Shown here one piece after another: positions 6,947-12,213 of a stretch of 15,996 nt of DNA. How positions within the stretch are numbered: the stretch's first letter is position 1; every line of letters starts with the position of its first letter. The position numbers were made by a program, and so were the translations under genes. The notes beneath the pieces were generated by a model. The model saw nothing but the letters and a program-made list of their open reading frames with translations. It did not search any database and had not been told where the DNA came from. This stretch comes from JBDTGE01 sp050742975 (GTDB lineage: Bacteria; Actinomycetota; Actinomycetes; Mycobacteriales; Jatrophihabitantaceae): NCBI GenBank assembly GCA_050742975.1, contig JBOGDQ010000296.1, forward strand, positions 1 to 15,996, read 5' to 3'.

Positions 6947-7744
6947 GTGACTACTGCTGATCTCGTCGGGATCATCGGCGGCTCGGGCTTCTACTCGCTG
7001 CTCGAGGACGCCGAGGAGCGCCTGATCGACACCCCGTACGGTTCGCCGAGCGCGCCGATCACGGTCGGGGTGCTCGCCGGGCGGGAGGTGGCGTTCCTGC
7101 CCCGGCACGGCGTCGATCACCGCTTCGCCCCGCACGTCATCCCGTACCGGGCCAACCTCTGGGCGCTGCGTTCGGCCGGGGTGCGTCAGGTGCTCTCGCT
7201 TTCAGCGGTGGGATCCTTGACGCCCGCATTGCCCACCGGGACGCTCGTGGTGCCCGATCAGCTCTCGGACCGCACCCACGGTCGCGAGCACACCTTCTTC
7301 GGCGACGGCCACGGGGTCGGGCACGTCTCGTTCGCCGACCCCTACTGCGCGCGGGCCCGTGCGGCTGCCGTCGAGACCGGGCAGGCGGTGACCGACGGCG
7401 GGACGCTCGTCGTCGTCAACGGGCCCCGGTTCTCCTCGCGTGCGGAGTCGCTCGAGTTCCAGCGCAGCGGCTGGTCGCTCATCGGTATGACTGGAATGCC
7501 CGAGGCCGGTCTGGCCCGCGAGCTCGCCCTCTGCTACGCGAACCTCGCGCTGGTCACCGACCTGGACGCGGGCGTCGAGGCCGGGGAGGGCGTCACCCAC
7601 GCCGAGGTGCTCGCGTCGTTCGCGGCCAACCTGCCGCGGCTGCGCGAACTGCTCGTCGCGACGGTGGGTGCACTGCCGGCGATGCAGGGCGAGTGCCCGT
7701 GCGGCGACACCTCCGCGCTGCCGCGGTCGTTCGTGCTGCCGTAG
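6947..7744 (+). CDS. mtnP: S-methyl-5'-thioadenosine phosphorylase (PNP family 2)
   Basis: A 265-residue phosphorylase that cleaves methylthioadenosine (from polyamine synthesis and other S-adenosylmethionine reactions) with phosphate to adenine and methylthioribose-1-phosphate. Motifs: phosphate loop GIIGGSGFY (residues 8-16), LPRHG, HVIPYRANLWALRSAGV, LSAVGSL, DQLSDRTHGR, NGPRFSSRAES, GMTGMPEAGLARELALCYAN and ALVTDLDAG. The Asp-x-Asp pair in TDLD is the base-recognition feature of enzymes acting on 6-aminopurines, which favours this over a 6-oxopurine phosphorylase. The Asn in NGPRFSSRAES replaces the more usual Glu of EGPRFST. Full length for the family. It stands alone on the + strand, convergent with the histidine kinase gene, and uses a probable leaderless promoter. 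Confidence 0.88.
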   Translation: MTTADLVGIIGGSGFYSLLEDAEERLIDTPYGSPSAPITVGVLAGREVAFLPRHGVDHRFAPHVIPYRANLWALRSAGVRQVLSLSAVGSLTPALPTGTLVVPDQLSDRTHGREHTFFGDGHGVGHVSFADPYCARARAAAVETGQAVTDGGTLVVVNGPRFSSRAESLEFQRSGWSLIGMTGMPEAGLARELALCYANLALVTDLDAGVEAGEGVTHAEVLASFAANLPRLRELLVATVGALPAMQGECPCGDTSALPRSFVLP

Positions 7745-7756
7745 CGCTTTTGGGTG

Positions 7757-7852
7757 GATCTTGTTGCGCGGCGGTTGCCTGGGCCGCGTAACGGCAACAA
7801 GATCGCGGGCGACCCCGGGGTGCGCAGGCCGCGTATCCGCAACAAGATTGCG
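7757..7852. repeat. GCAACAAGAT repeat cluster / hairpin between convergent genes
   Basis: Three copies of one 10-mer fill the 111-bp gap between mtnP and the histidine kinase. An inverted copy in GATCTTGTTGC (7757-7767) pairs perfectly with GCAACAAGATC (7794-7804), an 11-bp stem. Inside it GCGGC (7768-7772) pairs with GCCGC (7783-7787). A third copy stands in direct orientation at 7839-7848. The two direct copies sit in a 26-bp unit (7782-7807 and 7827-7852), beginning GGCCGCGTA and differing at three positions, with a 45-bp period. The hairpin may serve as a bidirectional terminator; the degenerate duplication looks like a REP-type intergenic repeat. Confidence 0.7.
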
Positions 7853-7855
7853 AGC

Positions 7856-8983
7856 TCAGTCCGCGATCGGCAGGCGCAGCCGGAACGCGCAGCCGTCGCC
7901 GGAGTTCTCGACGCCGATCGTCCCGCCGTGGGCCTCGACGATCGCCCGGGTGATCGCCAGCCCCAGCCCCGCGCCGGCCGGATCGGCCGCGTGCGATGTG
8001 CGTGCCGCCTCGCCGCGGTAGCCGACGTCGAACACCCGGCGCAGGTCCGCCTCGGCGATGCCGCCGCACTCGTCCTGCACCGAGATCTCGGCGAACGAGC
8101 CCCCGTCCAGCCGATCGAGGCGAAGCTCGACGCGTCCCTGCGTCCGGGTGTGCCGGATCGCGTTCGCCGCCACGTTGGTGATCGCGCGGTTCAGCTCCGG
8201 CCCGTTGCCGACCACGGTCGCGCTCCGGTCCACCGCGCCGGCCAGGTGCACGTCCTGGGCGTCGGCGAGCGGTGCGAGCGCGGCGAGGCAGTCCGAGACC
8301 AGATCGTCCAGCGAGATCGCCTCGACGTCCGGCGAGAACGAGCCGGCCTGCAGTCGCGACAGGTCGAACAGGTCGTCGACCATCCCGCTGAGCCGGTCCA
8401 CCGACGCCAGGATCTGCTTGTAGTACGTGCCCGGATCGTCGACCATGCCGTCCTCGAGTGCTTCGGACATCGCCCGCAGCCCTGCCAGCGGCGTACGCAG
8501 GTCGTGGCTGATCCAGGAGATCAGCTCGCGGCGAGCGGCTTCCAGTGCGCGTTCGCGTTCGCGCGTCTCGGCCAGCGCCCGCGCGACGCGAGCGAGTTCG
8601 CCGCGCGCCTGCTCGAGTTCGGTGCTGAGCCGGGCGCCGTGCGTCTTCGGAACGCGCCCCTCGCCGAGCTCGAAGATCGCGGCGCGCAGCACCGTGTTGT
8701 CGCGCATCACCCGCCGCGCCGCGACGCCCGCCGTGATCGCCGCGATCAGCCCGGCCAGGACCGCGACGAGCACGGCCGTGGTCTGCTCGTGCATCGACAG
8801 CACCATCTCGTGCACGCTGCCGAGGACCGCGGCAATGGACGCGGCCATTCCGGTGACCACTATCGACGCCAGCAGCGCGCCGAGCGAGTGCCGGCGGAAC
8901 GGCCAGGTCAGCAGCCACATCGCGAGCCCGGCGCCCAGCCCCCAGAGCAGGGCGGTGAGCACGTTGGACAGGCCGATCGTCAC
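7856..8983 (-). CDS. Sensor histidine kinase, three transmembrane helices
   Basis: A 375-residue HisKA/HATPase_c kinase, partner of the overlapping response regulator (GTGA overlap at 8980-8983 fixes the GTG start). Three hydrophobic helices lie at about 7-28, 34-56 and 68-89. The RRH after helix 1 suggests N-out topology, leaving only an 11-residue external loop (57-67), so there is no extracellular sensor domain. A coiled-coil-like linker (about 113-150) leads to the phosphoacceptor His160 in SWISHDLRTPLAGLRAM. The ATP-binding domain has the N-box NRAITNVAANAIRHT, the G1-type box VQDECGGI and the G2 box GAGLGLAITRAIVEAHGG. There is no HAMP domain. The external loop reads VHEMVLSMHEQ, which could bind metal or sense membrane stress; this is inference. 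The stimulus is unknown. Confidence 0.92.
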   Translation of the reverse strand: MTIGLSNVLTALLWGLGAGLAMWLLTWPFRRHSLGALLASIVVTGMAASIAAVLGSVHEMVLSMHEQTTAVLVAVLAGLIAAITAGVAARRVMRDNTVLRAAIFELGEGRVPKTHGARLSTELEQARGELARVARALAETRERERALEAARRELISWISHDLRTPLAGLRAMSEALEDGMVDDPGTYYKQILASVDRLSGMVDDLFDLSRLQAGSFSPDVEAISLDDLVSDCLAALAPLADAQDVHLAGAVDRSATVVGNGPELNRAITNVAANAIRHTRTQGRVELRLDRLDGGSFAEISVQDECGGIAEADLRRVFDVGYRGEAARTSHAADPAGAGLGLAITRAIVEAHGGTIGVENSGDGCAFRLRLPIAD

Positions 8984-9660
8984 GGCAGTTCCAGCCGGTA
9001 CCCGACGCCCCACACGGTCTGGATCAGCTGCGGGTTCGTCGGGTCGCTCTCGACCTTCTCCCGCAGCCGGCGGACGTGGACGGTGACGGTCGACTGGTCG
9101 CCGAACGTCCAGCCCCACACCTCGCGCATCAGATCCTCGCGCTTGAACGCGATGCCCGGGTGCGCCATCAGGAACGCGAGCAGGTCCAGCTCGCGCACCG
9201 TGAGCGAGAGCTCGACGCCGTCCCGCGTGGCGCGGCGGGCGGCCGGGTCGACCGTGAGCGTCCCGGCCCGCAACACGGGCTGGGCAGCCTGCGTTCGTGC
9301 GACCCGGCGTAGCACCGAGTCGATGCGCAACGCCAGCTCGCGCGGGGAGAACGGCTTGGTGACGTAGTCGTCCGCGCCGACCTCGAGGCCGGCGATGCGA
9401 TCCTCCGCCTCGCCGAGCGCGGTGAGCATGACGACGGGCAGGTCGGGCCGGCGAGCGCGCACCTCGCGGCACACCTGCAGGCCGTCGATCCCCGGCAGCA
9501 TCAGGTCGAGCACGATCAGGTCGGGCGGGTCGGCCTCGATCGCGGCCAGCGCGGCATGCCCGTCGCCGACCTGGCTGCTCCGGTGCCCGGACCGTTCCAG
9601 GTAGCTGACGACGACATCGGCGATCGTCTCGTCGTCGTCGACGACCAGGACGCGCGCCAT
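8980..9660 (-). CDS. OmpR/PhoB-family response regulator
   Basis: A 226-residue two-domain regulator. The receiver domain (1-120) has the acidic cluster Asp8-Asp10, phosphoacceptor Asp52 (LIVLDLMLPGIDG), Thr80 and Lys102 (TKPFSPRE). The C-terminal winged-helix DNA-binding domain (about 128-226) has LTVRELDLLAFLMAHPG, the WGWTFGDQSTVTVHVRRLRE recognition-helix region and the WGVGYRL ending typical of the family. ATG 9660 is preceded by a -10 box six bases away, so the mRNA is probably leaderless. It overlaps the kinase gene by 4 bp and the two are co-transcribed. The divergent MFS/marR pair next door is a possible but unproven target. Confidence 0.95.
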   Translation of the reverse strand: MARVLVVDDDETIADVVVSYLERSGHRSSQVGDGHAALAAIEADPPDLIVLDLMLPGIDGLQVCREVRARRPDLPVVMLTALGEAEDRIAGLEVGADDYVTKPFSPRELALRIDSVLRRVARTQAAQPVLRAGTLTVDPAARRATRDGVELSLTVRELDLLAFLMAHPGIAFKREDLMREVWGWTFGDQSTVTVHVRRLREKVESDPTNPQLIQTVWGVGYRLELP

Positions 9661-9666
9661 CGGGCA

Positions 9667-9672
9667 ATCGTA
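9667..9672 (-). promoter_or_regulatory. -10 box of the two-component operon (leaderless)
   Basis: TACGAT on the minus strand, six bases before ATG 9660, without a Shine-Dalgarno. The 76-bp gap to the end of marR suggests that the two-component genes have their own promoter, although read-through from marR is possible because no strong terminator is visible at 9661-9736. Confidence 0.5.
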
Positions 9673-9736
9673 GGCGCGGGCGGCTGCCTCACCCGTACGG
9701 CGCGGTGGCCGTCACCGGACGGTAAGAACGCGGTGG

Positions 9737-10207
9737 TCAGTGCTTGGCGGCGGCGACCTTCGGCTTCGCCGACGCGGACGTTGGCTTTCCCGCCGCGGAC
9801 GTTGCCTTGGCCGACGCGAGGCAGCCGGCACCGTGTTCGCGCAGGATGCCGCGCTGGGTCGGCCGCGCCGCCAGGTAGCGCTCGATGCCCGCCTCGGTGA
9901 TGGTCGCGAACACCGAACGCCGGTCGTCGGGACACATGGCGCGGCGGACGAGGCCATCGCGCTCGAGCCGGGCGATCAGGCGCGACAGCGCACTCTGGGT
10001 CAGATGGACGTTCGCGCCGAGCTCGTGCAGCCGCGTCGAGCCGTCCGCTCCGGCGACGGCCAGCTGCTGGAGCACCTCGAAATCGCTGGCGGTAAGGCCG
10101 TGGGCTGCCTGCAGCTCGCGATCGAGCGTGCAGGTGATGCGCTGGTATCGACCCATCAGCTCGTGCCACTCCCGGGCGAGCACGTCGTCTGCGCTGACCT
10201 TGACCAC
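9737..10207 (-). CDS. MarR-family transcriptional regulator with Lys/Ala-rich tail
   Basis: A 156-residue winged-helix repressor. Helix-turn-helix and wing are clear: LTASDFEVLQQLAVAG, LHELGANVHLTQSALSRLIA, RLERDGLVRRAMCPDDRRSV and FATITEAG (up to residue 107). After this the normal C-terminal dimerisation helices are short (108-130). The last 26 residues (131-156) are low-complexity: Ala, Ser, Thr, Gly and Pro with five Lys and no acidic residue, like the basic tails of actinobacterial nucleoid proteins. The start is GTG 10207, with a TAGGGT -10 six bases upstream. The gene is divergent from an MFS exporter across a palindrome-rich region, the classical arrangement for autoregulation plus control of the exporter. 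The ligand is unknown. Confidence 0.9.
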   Translation of the reverse strand: MVKVSADDVLAREWHELMGRYQRITCTLDRELQAAHGLTASDFEVLQQLAVAGADGSTRLHELGANVHLTQSALSRLIARLERDGLVRRAMCPDDRRSVFATITEAGIERYLAARPTQRGILREHGAGCLASAKATSAAGKPTSASAKPKVAAAKH

Positions 10208-10292
10208 GCCGTTACCCTAGCACATGCGCATACACAATATGCGAGAGAAAATAATGCTAGCACATTAGATGTGTGTGCATAGAATGTGGGAC
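10208..10292. promoter_or_regulatory. marR / MFS divergent promoter-operator region
   Basis: An unusually AT-rich 85-bp island. For marR, TAGGGT (complement 10214-10219) stands six bases from its GTG. For the exporter, TAGAAT (10280-10285) stands seven bases from its ATG, so both messages look leaderless. Candidate operators are: the direct repeat CTAGCACAT (10217-10225 and 10257-10265, 40 bp apart, about four helix turns); CGCATA-n5-TATGCG (10227-10243); and TGCTAGCACAT-TAG-ATGTGTGTGCA (10255-10279), an imperfect 11-3-11 palindrome with 8 of 11 pairs. The first repeat overlaps the marR -10 and the second covers the expected -35 of the exporter. A MarR dimer bound to both would block both promoters; this is inference. 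Confidence 0.65.
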
Positions 10293-11822
10293 ATGCCTTC
10301 TCTCGACACGGACCTTGTCCGTCCGTCCTCATCCGAAGCTCCCATCCGCTCCACGCCCCTGACCGTCGGTTCCGGCACTGTCTGGACCGCAGCGGTCTGG
10401 GGTCTACTCGTCGTCCTCTGCGGTGCCCTGTTCCTCGACGGCCTCGACATCTCGATGGTCGGCGTCGCCCTGCCGTCGATCGGCTCGGACCTGCACCTCG
10501 CGCCGGGCGCGCTGCAGTGGATCGTCAGCGGCTATGTCCTCGGCTACGGCGGCCTGCTGCTGCTCGGCGGCCGGGTGTCCGACATCGTCGGACGGCGACC
10601 GGTGTTCCTCGCCGCGGTCGCAGTGTTCGGCGTCGCGTCGGTGGCGAGCGCCTTCCTCAGCAACGACGTCGCGCTGATCGCGCTGCGGTTCGTCAAGGGC
10701 GCCTCGGCAGCGTTCACCGTCCCCGCCGGGCTGTCGATCATCACCACCACGTTCGCCGAAGGGCCGGCGCGCAGCAAGGCACTGAGCATCTACACCGTCT
10801 GCGGAGCGAGCGGCTTCTCGATGGGCCTGGTGTTCGGCGGGGTGCTGACCGAGCTGGGCTGGCGGGCGACGTTCCTGCTGCCCGGGCCGGTGGCGATCGC
10901 GCTGCTGATCACCGGACTGCGCGTGATCCCGCGCGGCGAGCGGCAGCAGGTCTCGCTCGGCCACTTCGACCTGGCCGGCGCGTTCACGAGCACCTCATCG
11001 CTGCTCGTGCTCGTCTACTCCGTCGTGGAGGCGCCCAGCCGCGGCTGGGGTTCGGCGGCGACTCTCGGCGGCCTCGTGCTGAGCGCGGCGCTCATGGCCG
11101 CGTTCGTAGGGATCGAGCGCCGGCACCCGCGGCCGTTGCTGCGGCTGGGCATCCTGCGCTCGGGCTCGCTGGTGCACGCAAACCTCGCCGGCGCGGTCAT
11201 GATGGGCAGTTACGTGTCGTTCCAGTTCGTCGTGACGCTGTACCTGCAGACCTCGCTGGGTTGGTCGCCCATCGCGATGGCGCTGGGCTTCCTGCCCGCC
11301 GGCCTTATCGTGGTGGCGAGCGCCCCGCGGATGGGTGCGCTGCTGGAGCGGGTGAACACGTCGGTGCTCATCCTGCTCGGCCTCGCCTCGTTCGTCGCCG
11401 GGTACGGGCTGTTCTTGCGTGTGACACCGTCGATGTCCTACGTCAGCGTCCTACTGCCGACGATGTTGCTGCTCGGGCTCGGGTTCGCGCTGTGCTTCCC
11501 GTCGGTGAACTCGCAGGCCACGGCGGGCATCGCGGACCACGAGCAGGGTCTGGCGTCCGGCATGGTGAACACCAGCATCCAGATCGGGGGAGCCGTGGTG
11601 CTCGCGGTGATCACGGCGATCCTCGGCGCGGACGGGGGCGGGTCGATCCGGCACGGTGCGCTGCTGCCCGGCATGACCAGCGCGATCGCCGTGGTGGTCG
11701 GTGTCTCGACGGCCGGGCTGCTGCTCACGCTGGTTCGGCTGGCGCCATGGGCCCGGTTGCGGCGGACGGCTGCATTCGATCGCGTCGTCGACGAGGCGCC
11801 TGCCCTCTGCGAGGTCGGCTGA
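10293..11822 (+). CDS. MFS drug:H+ antiporter, DHA2 (14-TM) family
   Basis: A 509-residue membrane exporter. The DHA2 signature LDGLDISMVGVALPSIGSDL is in the first helix region, motif A (GGRVSDIVGRRPVF) follows helix 2, FVKGASAAFTVPAGLSIITT is motif B-like, and GASGFSMGLVFGGVL occupies the motif C (antiporter) region. Hydrophobic segments fit about 14 helices, with a cytoplasmic Arg/His-rich loop near the middle (IERRHPRP). ATG 10293 is chosen because a -10 box ends seven bases before it; the frame is open for eight more codons upstream. It is probably controlled by the divergent MarR protein and exports a toxic or antibiotic-like compound, not identifiable from sequence. It is convergent with accE across a tandem repeat. 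Confidence 0.92.
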   Translation: MPSLDTDLVRPSSSEAPIRSTPLTVGSGTVWTAAVWGLLVVLCGALFLDGLDISMVGVALPSIGSDLHLAPGALQWIVSGYVLGYGGLLLLGGRVSDIVGRRPVFLAAVAVFGVASVASAFLSNDVALIALRFVKGASAAFTVPAGLSIITTTFAEGPARSKALSIYTVCGASGFSMGLVFGGVLTELGWRATFLLPGPVAIALLITGLRVIPRGERQQVSLGHFDLAGAFTSTSSLLVLVYSVVEAPSRGWGSAATLGGLVLSAALMAAFVGIERRHPRPLLRLGILRSGSLVHANLAGAVMMGSYVSFQFVVTLYLQTSLGWSPIAMALGFLPAGLIVVASAPRMGALLERVNTSVLILLGLASFVAGYGLFLRVTPSMSYVSVLLPTMLLLGLGFALCFPSVNSQATAGIADHEQGLASGMVNTSIQIGGAVVLAVITAILGADGGGSIRHGALLPGMTSAIAVVVGVSTAGLLLTLVRLAPWARLRRTAAFDRVVDEAPALCEVG

Positions 11823-11846
11823 CCGCGGCTTGGGCTTGCGCAGAGC

Positions 11847-11902
11847 GGTCAGCGCAGGTCCGTCAGCGCAGGTCCGTCATCGCAGGTCGGTCATCGCAAA
11901 GC
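11847..11902. repeat. 14-bp tandem repeat, four units, reaching into accE
   Basis: Consecutive 14-bp units: GGTCAGCGCAGGTC (11847-11860), CGTCAGCGCAGGTC (11861-11874), CGTCATCGCAGGTC (11875-11888) and the degenerate GGTCATCGCAAAGC (11889-11902). It occupies most of the 68-bp gap between the convergent MFS and accE genes, and the last unit supplies the accE stop and final codons. It looks like a small minisatellite that could vary between strains. No convincing terminator hairpin is present in the gap. Confidence 0.8.
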
Positions 11903-12106
11903 GGCGGTCCAGGCTCCGGCGCCGGGGCGGGGCATCCGGAGGTGCTGCCACGCGGGATCGGTCCAGCGGCCCCGGCGCGGCGGCTCCGGGTCGGGCGCCC
12001 CTGCGCCGGACGCGGCCGTCACCACTGCGGTGACGGCCGCGAGCTCCTCGGCCGTCGGCTCGCCTCGCACGATCCGCAGCCCAGCAGGACCGCCCTGCTC
12101 GTTCAT
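11891..12106 (-). CDS. accE: Acyl-CoA carboxylase epsilon subunit
   Basis: A 71-residue actinobacterial epsilon subunit, the non-catalytic partner that stabilises and stimulates the AccA3-AccD5-type propionyl/acetyl-CoA carboxylase. The sequence shows LRIVRGEPTAEELAAVTAV near the N-terminus and, after a Pro/Gly linker, the Trp-rich C-terminal segment (RGRWTDPAWQHLR and GAGAWTAALR; Trp48, Trp53, Trp66). ATG 12106 overlaps the stop of the upstream 36-codon ORF as ATGA. The gene lies downstream of accD5 in the order known from Mycobacterium and Streptomyces. The extreme C-terminus is encoded within a 14-bp tandem repeat, so its last residues may vary between strains. Confidence 0.9.
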   Translation of the reverse strand: MNEQGGPAGLRIVRGEPTAEELAAVTAVVTAASGAGAPDPEPPRRGRWTDPAWQHLRMPRPGAGAWTAALR

Positions 12107-12213
12107 GACCCGCCCTGCCCGTACGTGATCAGGTTCTCCCCGCTAGGCACCGGTTCCAGCGGCCCGAACCGGTGCCACCCGGGGAAAACGTGATCGAAAG
12201 GCGCACGGTTCAC
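12103..12213 (-). CDS. 36-aa micro-ORF coupled between accD5 and accE
   Basis: On the minus strand a GTG overlaps the accD5 stop (GTGA, 12210-12213), and the frame runs 36 codons to a TGA that overlaps the accE ATG (ATGA, 12103-12106). It exactly bridges the two genes with 4-bp overlaps at both ends. The predicted peptide begins MNRAPFDHVFPGWHRF and ends ENLITYGQGGS; I recognise no family. The pattern fits either a genuine small coupled gene (perhaps a further small carboxylase-associated peptide) or a frame kept open only to let ribosomes travel from accD5 to accE. The centre of the ORF is an 11-bp perfect hairpin, which could instead mean the stretch is an untranslated regulatory linker. 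Confidence 0.45.
   Translation of the reverse strand: MNRAPFDHVFPGWHRFGPLEPVPSGENLITYGQGGS
12146..12176 (-). promoter_or_regulatory. 11-bp perfect intercistronic hairpin (accD5-accE)
   Basis: GGCACCGGTTC (12146-12156) and GAACCGGTGCC (12166-12176) form a perfect 11-bp stem with a 9-nt loop, within the accD5-accE junction. No T-run follows, so it is more likely an mRNA processing, stability or attenuation structure, setting the accD5:accE ratio, than a terminator. A protein-binding dyad is an alternative. Confidence 0.6.

Noticed and set aside
7757..7852. CRISPR array or insertion-sequence end
   Set aside because: Only two direct copies, no regular unique spacers, no transposase gene and no target-site duplication visible.
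7754..9367. 537-codon plus-strand frame over the two-component genes, starting in the repeat cluster
   Set aside because: Arg/Ala/His-rich and without domains; the minus strand carries intact kinase and regulator.
7856..9667. Kinase frame extended to 603 codons (possible regulator-kinase fusion)
   Set aside because: The upstream part is only an alternative frame of the response regulator gene; the GTGA overlap at 8980-8983 gives the proper start.
9737..9830. Frameshift as the cause of the odd MarR C-terminus
   Set aside because: Neither of the other frames on that strand continues into a normal MarR dimerisation helix, so I kept the tail as real.
10286..12193. 635-codon plus-strand frame through the MFS gene and accE
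   Set aside because: Arg/Pro/His-rich, no membrane helices, and it contradicts the clear MFS frame.
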